DNA of 64,000 bases from Paenibacillus phoenicis (GCF_034718895.1 NZ_JAYERP010000001.1:3447501-3511500), one strand, 5' to 3'. Counted from the first letter of the stretch, positions 27,094 through 36,479 are shown. The notes: generated by a model not told the origin, from the sequence alone. Numbers and translations: made by a program.

Positions 27094-28043
27094 CCCTGCA
27101 GATCCTCCTTCAGCGCCCGGACTTCAAACGGGGTCAGATTTTGTTCGATCAGTGCACGGTGCGGTTCATACCAAGCGGGAAGCATCAGCTTTTCACCCAA
27201 ATGCTCCGGCGACTCGTCATTGGCGAACCCTGGCGGATTCGTGGCAATTTCGAACAAGATGCCGCCTTCCTCCCGGAAATAAAGCGCGTGAAAATATTGC
27301 CGGTCAACGATTGGCGTCGGATGGTAGCCGTGCTCGGCAACCCGAACTCTCCATTCTTCATGTTCCGCGAAGTCCCGGGCTCTCCAGGCGATGTGATGCA
27401 CCGTTCCGGCTCCGCCCGCGCCGTATTCCATCGATTTGACGTTTACATCGATCACGTCGCCAAGGTCACCCTCGGCTTTAAAACGGGTATAATCGCCCTC
27501 TGTGCCAAGCTTCTGTAAGCCCATGACGGTTTCGAGCAACGCGGCAGTTTTCTCCGGGGCCATGCTGTAGAGCACCGCGCCGCCAAAGCCTTTGATCGCC
27601 TTGTCGGTTGGAATGCCGCCAAACGACCAAGTGCTTAGCGGGCCGGTAGCGCGTTCCACCAGCTCGAGCTGGAGTCCGTCTTTGTCACGGAAATGCAGAT
27701 AGGATTCACCGAATCGGCGGGTTTCGGTCGTGGAGATGCCGAATTTGTGCAGACGCTCCTGCCAGAATCCCATTGTGCCAACCGGTATGGCGAAGGTAGT
27801 GACGCCGACCTGGCCGCCGCCAACCCGGCCACGCCGAGCCCCGGGCGTCGGGAAGAAGGTCATAATCGTTCCCGGATTCCCATCCTCATCGCCGAAGTAC
27901 AAATGGTACACCTCCGGGGCATCGAAGTTGATCGTTTTTTTGACCAATCTAAGCCCCAGCACTCCTGCGTAAAAATCGACATTCGCCTGCGGATCGGTAG
28001 CAAATGCGGTAATATGATGAATCCCTGAAGTTGGATGTACCAT
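27090..28043 (-). CDS. mhqO: Ring-cleaving dioxygenase, MhqO-like
   Basis: A 317-residue protein of two VOC (glyoxalase/extradiol dioxygenase) modules. It opens MVHPTSGIHHITAFATDPQA, carrying the first metal His in GIHHITA; a second HHIAWRARDFAEHEEW module lies at ~210, and the metal Glu is near GGILFEIATNPPGF. It matches B. subtilis MhqO (YdfO), expected to open hydroquinone or catechol rings. Start 28043 follows AAGGAGGAG; the frame extends to 28082 without a good site. It overlaps mhqD by four bases. Confidence 0.9.
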   Translation of the reverse strand: MVHPTSGIHHITAFATDPQANVDFYAGVLGLRLVKKTINFDAPEVYHLYFGDEDGNPGTIMTFFPTPGARRGRVGGGQVGVTTFAIPVGTMGFWQERLHKFGISTTETRRFGESYLHFRDKDGLQLELVERATGPLSTWSFGGIPTDKAIKGFGGAVLYSMAPEKTAALLETVMGLQKLGTEGDYTRFKAEGDLGDVIDVNVKSMEYGAGGAGTVHHIAWRARDFAEHEEWRVRVAEHGYHPTPIVDRQYFHALYFREEGGILFEIATNPPGFANDESPEHLGEKLMLPAWYEPHRALIEQNLTPFEVRALKEDLQG

Positions 28044-28078
28044 GTGTAGCTCCTCCTTGTTTTGGGTGATAAGCATGC

Positions 28079-28717
28079 TCAAAAACGGTTAAAGCTGACG
28101 AACTCGCCAACCGGCTTACGGTAGCCGCGCGGACGGAAGCTCGAGCTGTCTTCTTTGCCGATCGCTATCAGCATCACCGGCACGTAATTGTCCGGAACGT
28201 TCAGCAGGCGGCGCATGGCGTCGGGATCAAACCCGATCATCGGGCATGTATCCCAGCCGCGGTCCTTCGCGATGAGCATCATCTGCATGGCCGATAGGCT
28301 GGCGCTGCGAATCGCCTCATCCCGCATAAACGCTTCGCCCCGGCTTTCATAGAACCCGATCGTATCCGACACGAGCATGTCGTACTCCTGCTTGCTGAGA
28401 ACGCCCAAATTCAGAAGGCCTTCATTCATCATCCCGACATCCTTATGGGCATCCAATTTTCCCAGCACCAGGATCACCGCGGAGGCAGTTCGGACTTTAT
28501 ATTGCTTGGCCGCAGCCTCATACACTTGCTCCTTCAATTCGGGATCCTTCACCACCACATAATGGGTATGCTGCAAGTTAAACGCCGACGGCGCGAATTT
28601 CGTAAGATGAAAGATTTCTTCCAGTTCCTTGTCTTGGATTTCTACACCCGGGATAAATTTATTCGCCGACCGGCGGGATTTGATAACCGTGGTAAAATCA
28701 TGCTCATGCGAATTCAT
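28079..28717 (-). CDS. mhqN: NAD(P)H nitroreductase, MhqN-like
   Basis: A 212-residue FMN-dependent nitroreductase-fold protein. The FMN phosphate site is IKSRRSANKF, followed by HLTKFAPSAFNLQHTHYVVV; GWDTCPMIGFDPDAMRRLL and the C-terminal FRPRGYRKPVGEFV are family hallmarks. It corresponds to B. subtilis MhqN (YodC/YdfN group) in quinone detoxification. Start 28717 follows GAGGAGGAAG; the frame's TTG at 28735 lies just upstream of that site. Confidence 0.88.
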   Translation of the reverse strand: MNSHEHDFTTVIKSRRSANKFIPGVEIQDKELEEIFHLTKFAPSAFNLQHTHYVVVKDPELKEQVYEAAAKQYKVRTASAVILVLGKLDAHKDVGMMNEGLLNLGVLSKQEYDMLVSDTIGFYESRGEAFMRDEAIRSASLSAMQMMLIAKDRGWDTCPMIGFDPDAMRRLLNVPDNYVPVMLIAIGKEDSSSFRPRGYRKPVGEFVSFNRF

Positions 28718-28770
28718 CGATAACTTCCTCCTCAATTAAACCTTTATTGCGTTCATAGTAATCTGATTTG

Positions 28771-29169
28771 TTATAGCAGAGCATCGAGAGAGTATTCCCC
28801 GGCCCCGGACAACATCAAGCCAACCAAAACAGCGATCAGCAGCAAATTGTATTCAAAGCCGCCTGACGTCGACCAGAACCCATTCTTACCATGAACGGAT
28901 ACGATCGCCACGATCATCGTAAGAATCAACAGCGCCGTACCGATAGGCGTAAATAAACCTGCCGCCACCAGCAATCCGCCGCCAAATTCAGCGAGACCCG
29001 CTAACACGGCCATCAGCACCCCGGGCTTCATCCCTATCGTTTCAAACCAACCGCCGGTTCCTTTAGGGCCGTGACCGCCAAACCAACCAAACAGCTTTTG
29101 CGCACCATGCGCCATCATCGTCAATCCCAACACCAAACGAACAATTAATAACGCCAATTCCAAATTCAT
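28771..29169 (-). CDS. mhqP: DoxX-family membrane protein, MhqP-like
   Basis: A 132-residue protein with four membrane helices. The DoxX signature is LIVRLVLGLTMMAHGAQKLFGWFGGHG, followed by GLAEFGGGLLVAAGLFTPIG. In B. subtilis the equivalent YdfP/MhqP is co-induced with MhqN and MhqO by quinones. AAAGGAG precedes the ATG. It is the first structural gene after mhqR, with a candidate MhqR operator in the gap. Confidence 0.88.
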   Translation of the reverse strand: MNLELALLIVRLVLGLTMMAHGAQKLFGWFGGHGPKGTGGWFETIGMKPGVLMAVLAGLAEFGGGLLVAAGLFTPIGTALLILTMIVAIVSVHGKNGFWSTSGGFEYNLLLIAVLVGLMLSGAGEYSLDALL

Positions 29170-29247
29170 GTTTAACTCCTTTGTTTTTTGATTTTATTTG
29201 TGTACGTACCTGACATACTTTCCTATCAGATATCTCTTAATGTATAG

Positions 29248-29265
29248 AATCTTTATATTAAGATA
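29248..29265. promoter_or_regulatory. Candidate MhqR operator upstream of mhqP
   Basis: AATCTTTATATTAAGATA is an imperfect palindrome with arms ATCTT/AAGAT. It is identical at 16 of 18 positions to the palindrome upstream of mhqR (29905-29922). It lies 79 bases upstream of the mhqP start. A further partial arm (TATCTCTTAA) is at 29231-29240. The pattern resembles the known B. subtilis MhqR box (ATCTCGAATTCGAGAT type). Confidence 0.7.
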
Positions 29266-29372
29266 TTAGACCTGAAAAGACGTCCTCTGACGCCCTTTCC
29301 GCCGCCTGTCGGAGCTTCGTTAAGTCAATTTCTTTCGCGAGCAATGATTTGGGTCCCCTTAATCCCTTGCCG

Positions 29373-29816
29373 CTATTTAAAGCCGGCCTGCGCCGATTTC
29401 CCAAGCTTCTTCAGCAGCATCCCCGCGATCTGCTTCTCTTCCGGCGAAAGACCGCTGACTGCCTCCTCGATGATGCCGGTAATCTGCGGGAACACCTCTT
29501 CGATGAACTCGCGTCCCTGCTCGGTGAGTTCTGCGTAAACTAACCGTCGGTCTTCCACGCAATCCTTCCGGGTGACGTACCCCTTCTTCTCCAGCTTATC
29601 CACGACATACGTAATATTGCCGCTGCTCATCAACACCTTAGAGCCAATTTGCTGAATCGGCTGTCTGCCTTTATGATACAGCAAGTCTAGTACGCCAAAC
29701 TCGGTCCGGGTTAATCCGTATTTCCGAATCTCCTTATCCGCATGCGCATGTACCCACTCGCTGGCCCGGGACAAGACGATGAACAAATGCAGCGCCTCAT
29801 TCTTCGTTGGATCCAT
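29373..29816 (-). CDS. mhqR: MarR-family quinone-stress repressor MhqR
   Basis: A 147-residue MarR-type winged-helix repressor. It has EALHLFIVLSRASEWVHAHA near the start, the DNA-recognition region LTRTEFGVLDLLYHKGRQPI...VLMSSGNITYVVDKLEKKGY, and the wing with DRRLVYAELTEQG. This closely matches B. subtilis MhqR (YkvE), which releases DNA on exposure to quinone-like electrophiles. Start 29816 is nine bases after GGAGGTG. It shares the minus strand with mhqP-N-O-D, and near-identical palindromes lie before both it and mhqP, suggesting autoregulation. Confidence 0.9.
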   Translation of the reverse strand: MDPTKNEALHLFIVLSRASEWVHAHADKEIRKYGLTRTEFGVLDLLYHKGRQPIQQIGSKVLMSSGNITYVVDKLEKKGYVTRKDCVEDRRLVYAELTEQGREFIEEVFPQITGIIEEAVSGLSPEEKQIAGMLLKKLGKSAQAGFK

Positions 29817-29904
29817 CTGTGAACTCACCTCCATGTCGTGTTCGGACTATGATAACTATAGCATAGGGTAGCCTCAAGCGTCTTGAATAATTCTTAATAT
29901 GAGA

Positions 29905-29922
29905 TATCTTGATATTAAGATA
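29905..29922. promoter_or_regulatory. Candidate MhqR operator upstream of mhqR
   Basis: TATCTTGATATTAAGATA has matching nine-base arms with one mismatch. A neighbouring half-site TCGAGATA (29930-29936) and GAGATATC (29901-29908) extend the region. It is ~90 bases upstream of the mhqR start, so it suits autorepression. Confidence 0.7.
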
Positions 29923-30028
29923 CATGATATCGAGATAAGTGTCAACCCAGCTTTGCAAAAAAAACAGCCGACCAGATCGATCTCCCGGGCAGCTGATGAA
30001 GAATGCACCTCTTTCACTCGTGCTATAG

Positions 30029-30418
30029 TTACTTTCTGCCGCGAGCCGACGCGCTGGTCCGCACGTTCGTCAGCACGTTGACTGCAAATATGATGACACT
30101 GATCACGACAAGGGTTCCGCCAATCGCTACCAAAGGCTCCAGTTGTTCGGAACCGTTCAGCACCAGAGATAAACTGATCATCATGACCGGAAGCCCGATG
30201 GAGTACGTCCAGAACTGGATTTTGCTCAGCAGACTTTCCCCTGCTCCCGGAAACAACACATAAATGACGCCAGCCAACGCAAAGGACGCCCACCCCAGCA
30301 AATTCACATGGGCATGAACGCCCGATAAAGTATAGTCATGTTGCATGGACATGTACATGCCTAGCAATACACCGATGACAAAATAAACAACCGAAACCTT
30401 AATATACGTGATCCCCAA
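30029..30418 (-). CDS. Small membrane protein related to heme-copper oxidase subunit I
   Basis: A 129-residue protein with four predicted membrane helices. The segment SGVHAHVNLLGWASFALAGVIYVLFPG resembles a haem-ligand helix pair of cbb3/NorB-type oxidase subunit I, but the protein is far too short to be a full oxidase (usually >450 residues). Short stand-alone versions are common in Paenibacillus-type genomes and are often labelled cytochrome-c oxidase. Function is unknown. The start is TTG 30418, seven bases after GGGGGAGG. Confidence 0.65.
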   Translation of the reverse strand: MGITYIKVSVVYFVIGVLLGMYMSMQHDYTLSGVHAHVNLLGWASFALAGVIYVLFPGAGESLLSKIQFWTYSIGLPVMMISLSLVLNGSEQLEPLVAIGGTLVVISVIIFAVNVLTNVRTSASARGRK

Positions 30419-30498
30419 ACCGTCGCCTCCCCCAACCGGAACAAGTTATCCTTACATGTTCAAAATATGTCACAATTGAAGGGAATATTCGGAGTGCT

Positions 30499-32838
30499 CT
30501 AGCGCCATTCCTCCGGCAGCAGCCGTGCGTAATGCGATTGAAGGTAACGGTCGTCGATCAGGGCCAAGCGGCCATAGTCGGTCTCCGAGCGAATCAGGCG
30601 CCCGCCGGCCTGCAACACCTTATTCATGCCGGGGTACACGTAAGCATAATCAAAGCCATCTCGTCCGGTCGCCTGAAAGTAGTCGCGAATCAAGTTGCGT
30701 TCCGGACCGATTTGCGGCAAGCCGACACCGACGATCGCCACGCCTGTCAACCTGTCGCCAACAAGATCGATGCCCTCCGAGAACAAGCCTCCCATGACGG
30801 CAAAGGCGATAAAGGTCCTGCCCGGTTCAGGGTTTGGCACAAAAGCGGCTAAAAACTGCTCCCGATCCTCCTCGGTCATCCCCGCCTGCTGAAGCAACAG
30901 CTCTGTCCCTTTGTCCTTGGAGGCGGCAAATTCTTCGTAAATCATGTTCATATAGGCGTAGGATGGGAAGAAAAACAAATAATTTCCCGGCCGGCCGCGG
31001 GTCACTTCCTGTAAAGCACGAACGAGCGGACCACGTGTCTGTTCCCGGTCTTGATACCTGGTGGACAGCGGCACAACCACCACTTCCAGCTGATCCCGGG
31101 AGAAGGGAGAAGGCAGCGATATCGAATAATCGTCCGGCCCGGCGCCCAACATGTCGCGATAATACCCCATCGGCGACAACGTCGCCGAGAAATAAATCCG
31201 CGAGCGAAACCCCTTGCTCATCTCCTGCAGCAAATGAGAAGGATCCAAGCAAAACAGCTTGATCCGCACGTCCTCCCTGGCGATCTCAGCGTAGGTGACG
31301 AACCGCTCATCGTACAGCTTGCCCATTCGGCTGAAATGCAGGGCGTCAAAATAAGCCTGAAGCAGCAGCTCCCGCGCCTCGGCTTCCGAACTGCCTGGAG
31401 CATTCGCCTGCCCGGCGGCGGAGGGATCAATCGCCAGCTCCCGTTCGGCAGCCTTGGAAAAAGCTTCCACCCGCTGCAGCAGCAGCTCTGGCGCGGCCCG
31501 ATCAACCCAAAACGACCCTTCCGCCTGCTTCCGCAGCTCGATGAACCCGGCGTTTACCGCCTTAGCCGCCTTCGCGACGGAGGGACTCTTCGCTTTATAG
31601 GCCCGTTGCAGCGTTAAGAAGCTGGATTTCAGCAGCTCGGCGGAATACATCTCCCGGGCCCGGTCGACCAGATTATGCGCCTCGTCGATCAGCAGCACGG
31701 TTTCCTTCTTCTGCTCGGCGAACATGCGCTGCAAGGACACTTTGGGATCAAACACATAATTGTAATCACAGATCGTTACATCGGCGGCATAGGAGAGGTC
31801 CAGCGAAAATTCAAACGGGCACACCCGGTGCTTCCGGGCGTATGCCTCAATCACCGGGCGGGCAAGCTGGGTCTCATTCGCCAGAATATCCTGGATCGCC
31901 CCATTAATCCGATCGTAATATCCGTCGGCATACATGCAGTCTTCCTTGGTGCAGCGGACTTCTTCGCGAAAGCAAATTTTCTCCTTGGCGGTCAGCGTGA
32001 CGACCCAAGCTTGCAGACCCTGCGCTTCCATCAGCGCGAAGGCGTTCTCCGCCGCAGTCCGGGTAATCGTCTTGGCGGTAAGGTAATACAGCTGATTTAG
32101 CTTGCCTTCCCCCATCGCCTTAAGCGCCGGAAATGTGGTGGAGATCGTCTTGCCAATGCCTGTTGGCGCTTGGGCAAACAAACCAACGGCTTCCTCGATC
32201 GTCTTGTACACCGCGCCCGCCAGCTTCCGTTGCCCGGCCCGGTATCCGGGAAACGGAAACGCCAGCTCCGCGATGCTCCGGTTCCGCTCGCGACGATGGT
32301 TGCGAAGCAGCCGGGCATACGGGGCATATCGCTGAACAACGTCATACATAAACGTCTCCAGCTCGTCGATCCCGGCGCGCGTCCGAAACTGCTTCCGCTC
32401 CCCCGTATCCAGCTGCACATAAGTCAGCTGGATGCCCATCTCGCTCAGCCCGTTGGCTTTGGCGTACATGTAGGCATAGCACTTCGCCTGGGCCCAATGC
32501 ACGGGATAGGTGTCCTCGTCGATGGCCGACAAATCGCCGGCTGTCGATTTGATCTCGTCCACGGTCAAGCTTCCGTCCTCACCGGCCAGCAGCCCGTCGC
32601 AACGCCCGTCCACGACGAAGAGGAGATCCCCGCAGGGAATCTCCGCCTTCAAATACACTTCTTTCTGGTCTCCTTCGCCGTATTGCTTCTGCACCTGCTG
32701 ATGCGCCTTCGTGCCTTCCGTCAGCGAAACCGCGGCACGAAAGCCGCCTTCCAAGCTGCCGCTGCGGAACACATACTCCACCAGAGGGCGCACCGCGATC
32801 GTAACCGTGGACTCTTTTGCCATAATTCTTTGTGTCAC
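30499..32838 (-). CDS. DinG/XPD-like ATP-dependent DNA helicase with N-terminal nuclease-like domain
   Basis: A 779-residue superfamily-2 helicase. Residues ~1-180 look like a PD-(D/E)XK (Cas4/RecB-like) module (VDGRCDGLLAGEDGSLTVDEIKS). The helicase core has Walker A APTGIGKTIST, four Cys for an Fe-S cluster (between ~CFREEVRCTKEDC and HRVCPFE), the DEAH box LIDEAHNLVDRA, YFSATLSPMGYY, and motif VI QAGGRLIRSETDYG. XPD/DinG helicases unwind 5'-tailed DNA in repair. Start is GTG 32838 or ATG 32823; neither has a strong ribosome site. Neighbours give no further clue. Confidence 0.85.
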   Translation of the reverse strand: MTQRIMAKESTVTIAVRPLVEYVFRSGSLEGGFRAAVSLTEGTKAHQQVQKQYGEGDQKEVYLKAEIPCGDLLFVVDGRCDGLLAGEDGSLTVDEIKSTAGDLSAIDEDTYPVHWAQAKCYAYMYAKANGLSEMGIQLTYVQLDTGERKQFRTRAGIDELETFMYDVVQRYAPYARLLRNHRRERNRSIAELAFPFPGYRAGQRKLAGAVYKTIEEAVGLFAQAPTGIGKTISTTFPALKAMGEGKLNQLYYLTAKTITRTAAENAFALMEAQGLQAWVVTLTAKEKICFREEVRCTKEDCMYADGYYDRINGAIQDILANETQLARPVIEAYARKHRVCPFEFSLDLSYAADVTICDYNYVFDPKVSLQRMFAEQKKETVLLIDEAHNLVDRAREMYSAELLKSSFLTLQRAYKAKSPSVAKAAKAVNAGFIELRKQAEGSFWVDRAAPELLLQRVEAFSKAAERELAIDPSAAGQANAPGSSEAEARELLLQAYFDALHFSRMGKLYDERFVTYAEIAREDVRIKLFCLDPSHLLQEMSKGFRSRIYFSATLSPMGYYRDMLGAGPDDYSISLPSPFSRDQLEVVVVPLSTRYQDREQTRGPLVRALQEVTRGRPGNYLFFFPSYAYMNMIYEEFAASKDKGTELLLQQAGMTEEDREQFLAAFVPNPEPGRTFIAFAVMGGLFSEGIDLVGDRLTGVAIVGVGLPQIGPERNLIRDYFQATGRDGFDYAYVYPGMNKVLQAGGRLIRSETDYGRLALIDDRYLQSHYARLLPEEWR

Positions 32839-32928
32839 CCGCCGATATCCCTAGGGAACATTTGTTCCACCAGTATATCACGATATGACAGGGATCGCCA
32901 TGCAAAGCGGTGAACTTCCGTGCGCAGA

Positions 32929-34419
32929 TCATTGATCAATCCGGATGTTGTAATCCTTCTTCAAATATTGGTGGATTCGGCGGAAATCAGCTGGGGTCAG
33001 CTCGCTTAACCGCTTATGGCCCTTCTTCCATTCGCGCGCGAGCAGGATGCCCATCGTTTCCGCGGCCAGCGCGGTGGTTGGAATGATGCGGGCGCTTCCG
33101 TAGGCTTTGATATCCGCACCGATATTTTTGCCAGCTACCAGGACGTTGTCGTAGGACTTCAGCTCAAAGGAACGCAGGGGAATCCCGTAGCGATCCGGCT
33201 TACCGTAACCGATGCCCTTCTTCACGGCGCGGGTCGCCTGCAAATCGACGGGATATCCTCCAAGCGTCACATTGTCCCAGAACATCCGGCTCGACATCAC
33301 GTCCTTATAAGTCAGCACGTACTCCGTTTCATAACGGTTATAGTCGCGGATGTACAAATATTCGGGATACCCGTTCAGCTCAGCTTTGCTGAAGCCGGGA
33401 ATATGCTGACGCAAAAATTTGGCGATATACGGCGCTTCGGCCTTGCCCTTAGCCACGGCGGAACGGACCGATTTCGGATCGGCCGGATCGACATCGTAAA
33501 TCAGCAAGCCATTGACGATCACTTCGCCGTCTTTCTGATAGGTGGCATTCAGTCCTCTCAGCAGTAATTGGGAATCCCGCGGCTTGTACTGGTAGGTGAT
33601 GTTGCTGAAGCCGGTGGCAAAATCCCAATCGACATATGTATTGGGGCCGTATTTCTTGACGACATTCGTCAGCGGATAATCCTCCAGCACCGCTTGATGC
33701 AGCTTCCCCCAGTTGACGCCCTTGAACCGCAGCATATAAGTAGCCGCCATATAATCCGGCTTCTTGCCGTTGTACAAGCTTTCCATCCCTGGGATCCGTT
33801 TATTGCCAAGATGGACGGTGAGTGCGTTAAAATCGGTATTTTCCACAAAATACCCCGCCTGTACTTGATACAACTTGCCGTCTTTGGCCAGGTAGGTGAT
33901 CGATTTCAGCGTTTTCCCTTTCCCAGACTTGCCGGTCTCTTCAATCTCCACGCCGTCGATGGCGATGCCGCTGCGCATAGGAATCCCGCGGATCAGCTTG
34001 CGGTAATAGCTTTCAAAGGCGGACAATTTGCGAATCGTCCCGGCATTGTAGCCGTCGTACAGGGATTTCATTTCGCCTTGCACCAAGCTGCGCTTGCGAT
34101 TGTCGTTGGGTTCGTCCAGCACGAGCATCTGCCCTTGGATCAGCTCCCCGCCCGGCTTCTCGCGCGGATCGAGGATCAGTACGCTTAGCCCGGCATCATG
34201 CGCTCGCTTTGCCAAGAGCACCCCTTCAATTTCGCTGCCGATCATGACAATGTCATAACGATTGCAGCCCGGCCCGCAAGATACGGGAGATGCAGTTGAA
34301 GTTGATGCTGCCATCGCCGAAGTTGACGCGCCCACCGTTTCAAGCATTAGCAGTACGCACAGGAAAGCCAATACACATCGTTGAGCAAAAGTTTGTTGGT
34401 TCTTGGGATGAATTGACAT
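32929..34419 (-). CDS. Secreted FAD-dependent oxidoreductase
   Basis: A 496-residue FAD_oxidored-type protein. An N-terminal export signal (CVLAFLCVLLMLETVGASTS, cleavage near AMAAS) is followed by the Rossmann segment YDIVMIGSEIEGVLLAKRAH, an atypical GxExxG dinucleotide loop, and VLILDPREKPGG. A second FAD motif near the C-terminus reads LVAGKNIGADIKAYGSARII. This class of secreted flavoproteins is of unknown substrate. A SCGPGC pair of Cys right after the signal could form a disulfide. It is transcribed away from the CutC gene on the same strand and is not clearly in an operon. Confidence 0.75.
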   Translation of the reverse strand: MSIHPKNQQTFAQRCVLAFLCVLLMLETVGASTSAMAASTSTASPVSCGPGCNRYDIVMIGSEIEGVLLAKRAHDAGLSVLILDPREKPGGELIQGQMLVLDEPNDNRKRSLVQGEMKSLYDGYNAGTIRKLSAFESYYRKLIRGIPMRSGIAIDGVEIEETGKSGKGKTLKSITYLAKDGKLYQVQAGYFVENTDFNALTVHLGNKRIPGMESLYNGKKPDYMAATYMLRFKGVNWGKLHQAVLEDYPLTNVVKKYGPNTYVDWDFATGFSNITYQYKPRDSQLLLRGLNATYQKDGEVIVNGLLIYDVDPADPKSVRSAVAKGKAEAPYIAKFLRQHIPGFSKAELNGYPEYLYIRDYNRYETEYVLTYKDVMSSRMFWDNVTLGGYPVDLQATRAVKKGIGYGKPDRYGIPLRSFELKSYDNVLVAGKNIGADIKAYGSARIIPTTALAAETMGILLAREWKKGHKRLSELTPADFRRIHQYLKKDYNIRIDQ

Positions 34420-34503
34420 AAATTCAGGAAACGCTCCTCTTTATGGGATATAATGACATCTTATCTCCCGAAGAGGTGTCGTATCCAGTAAATTTTTGTT
34501 ATA

Positions 34504-35211
34504 TTATGGTGTTCCCTGTCGATTTATGCCACGCAATAAACGAGATAAGCTCAGCAGCTTGGAGGGGTCGAGGGGAGCCAGCCCGTCCCCGCCGATTCGT
34601 ACGGCAGAACCGAAATGCACTTCGGTCACGCCCGTATTGGCAATGACTTGCGAGACCGTCTCCAGGGTCAAGCCGTGTCCAGCTAAAATGCGCAGCGAGC
34701 TGCCGCGTGCCAGCTCCACCAGCTCCCGAATCTCGGAAACCGCCTGCGGCGCAGAGCGCGGTCCGCCCGATGTCAGCACCCGGTTTACCTGCGGGTACTT
34801 CATGAGCGTGCGCAATCCGGACGGCAAATCGGCCAACTCGTCAAACGCCCGGTGAAACGTAACGTTAAGCCCGCCGGTCAGCACCAAAATCCGCTCCAGC
34901 GCAGCCTCGTCGATCTTACGATCGGCCGTCAGCGCGCCAAACACGATGCCCGCCGCCCCCGCTTCGGCAATCGCTCGGACTTCGGCTTCCATCGTCAGCA
35001 AATCGGCTTCTCCGTACACAAAAGACCGGCTATGCGGGCGCACCATCACGTGAACGGGAATGGCCACCGCCTTCACCACTTGTTGAACCAAGCCAATACC
35101 GGGGGTCAGTCCCCCTTCCGTGATCGCCGTAATCAGCTCCAGCCGATCCGCTCCATTCGCCTCCGCCACGATGGCGTCCTCCACACAGGTTGCTATAACC
35201 TCTAGCAGCAC
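34504..35211 (-). CDS. cutC: CutC-family protein
   Basis: A ~235-residue TIM-barrel protein of the CutC (copper homeostasis) family. Diagnostic segments are LLEVIATCVEDAIVAEANGA, RLELITAITEGGLTPG, VHVMVRPHSRSFVY, GAAGIVFGALT and NVTFHRAFDE. I place the start at GTG 35211 (protein begins MLLEVIAT), seven bases after AAGGAGG; the frame extends to 35253 through that ribosome site. The link to copper in bacteria is doubtful; some CutC proteins act on sugars or metals. It appears monocistronic. Confidence 0.9.
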   Translation of the reverse strand: MLLEVIATCVEDAIVAEANGADRLELITAITEGGLTPGIGLVQQVVKAVAIPVHVMVRPHSRSFVYGEADLLTMEAEVRAIAEAGAAGIVFGALTADRKIDEAALERILVLTGGLNVTFHRAFDELADLPSGLRTLMKYPQVNRVLTSGGPRSAPQAVSEIRELVELARGSSLRILAGHGLTLETVSQVIANTGVTEVHFGSAVRIGGDGLAPLDPSKLLSLSRLLRGINRQGTP

Positions 35212-35409
35212 CAGAATACCTCCTTCACCTCGAGGATTACGATTGTACCCCATATGTTAGCTTGTCTATGAAAAAATAACAAACCGTTTATAAAGGATCA
35301 TTGGGAATGAATGAAACCACAACCATCCTGAATACGTAATAATTTCCGAATCGCACTCATACTTACAAAATCAGTCAGAACCAAATCCATGTTGGAGGTA
35401 GGTTGAACT

Positions 35410-36183
35410 ATGTCGTTTATCAAGAAAATGCTAGCCAGTGTGGGGATCGGCTCGGCGCAGATCAATACGGAGCTGGATGTCGACGAAGTCCGGCTGGGCG
35501 GTGAGATCAGCGGTACCGTTTATGTGGATGGCGGACAGACTGAGCAATCGATCGGTAACATTTACTTGAAGCTGAAAACCAACTACCTGCGCGAATCCAA
35601 TGACCGCAAAATAAGAACAACCGGCACGATCGCCAAATACCTTGTCACCGAAGGCTTCGAGCTGCGGCCCGGGGAGCGGAAGCAGATCCCGTTCCGGTTC
35701 CGGCTTCCAGAGCAAATGCCGGTGACGCTGCATAACGTGCCGATCTGGGTAGAAAGCGGACTCGACATCGAGATGGCCTTGGATCCAAAGGATGAGGACC
35801 TGATTCGTGTCCTGCCGGACGCAAAAATGCAAACCGTGCTGGATGCCGTCGATTTGCTGGGCTTTCGGTTGCGCGAAGTGACCAATGACTATGCCCCAAG
35901 ACTTGGCGGCGCTCTGCCGTTCGTGCAGGAATTTGAATATGTCCCCGGCACCAAGTTCCGCGGATACCTCGACGAGCTGGAGATCCTGTTCTTCCCGCGG
36001 GGCGACGCCTTGGAACTGGTGATGCAGATCGATCGCCGGGCCCGCGGCTTAAGCGGCTTGTTCGCCGAGGCGCTGGAGCTGGATGAACGGTTCGTACGAC
36101 TGCCTCTGTCGAGAGAGGTACTCCAGAGCAGTCCGCATGCGGTGGCCAGCTTACTGGAGGACGTTATCCGAAGACATCTCTAG
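35410..36183 (+). CDS. spo0M: Sporulation-control protein Spo0M
   Basis: A 257-residue arrestin-like protein. The start MSFIKKMLASVGIGSAQINT and LGGEISGTVYVDGGQTEQSI are typical of Spo0M, as is FRFRLPEQMPVT with LHNVPIWVESGLDIEMALDP. In B. subtilis Spo0M affects early sporulation and interacts with cytoskeletal proteins. TTGGAGGTAGG precedes the ATG. It is a single gene followed by repeat element C. Its presence supports a spore-forming host. Confidence 0.93.
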   Translation: MSFIKKMLASVGIGSAQINTELDVDEVRLGGEISGTVYVDGGQTEQSIGNIYLKLKTNYLRESNDRKIRTTGTIAKYLVTEGFELRPGERKQIPFRFRLPEQMPVTLHNVPIWVESGLDIEMALDPKDEDLIRVLPDAKMQTVLDAVDLLGFRLREVTNDYAPRLGGALPFVQEFEYVPGTKFRGYLDELEILFFPRGDALELVMQIDRRARGLSGLFAEALELDERFVRLPLSREVLQSSPHAVASLLEDVIRRHL

Positions 36184-36242
36184 TGGAGATTCGGTCGGGG
36201 CGACCACCCGCTTGTCGCAAGCGCGGTACGCCACCTTTCCAC

Positions 36243-36427
36243 GAAATGCAAAAGTACATTTCATTTGCGTCAAAACCGGGCATTTTTGAAGGTTCAAGTG
36301 TAAAAGTGCAGTTCATTTTCCGAATATCAGCCGAAATCCATCCTAGGTCTCATTTTCAACTGTACTTTTACAGCTAATCGCCCTAAATTTCAAAAAACCC
36401 CCGTTTCAGATGTACTTTTGCAGTTGA
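36243..36427. repeat. Four-copy intergenic element C (motif TGCAAAAGTACAGTT)
   Basis: Four motif copies: forward at 36243 (GAAATGCAAAAGTACATTTC) and 36294, reverse at ~36356 and ~36406-36427. Order + + - - with starts 51, 62 and 50 bases apart, the same as element B although the sequence between the motifs is unrelated. It fills the gap between the convergent spo0M and rlmN genes. Confidence 0.85.
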
Positions 36428-36479
36428 ACGAACGGACGGATACGAGTTGGTCCTATTCCAGCGCCCACCTCCGACAGCC

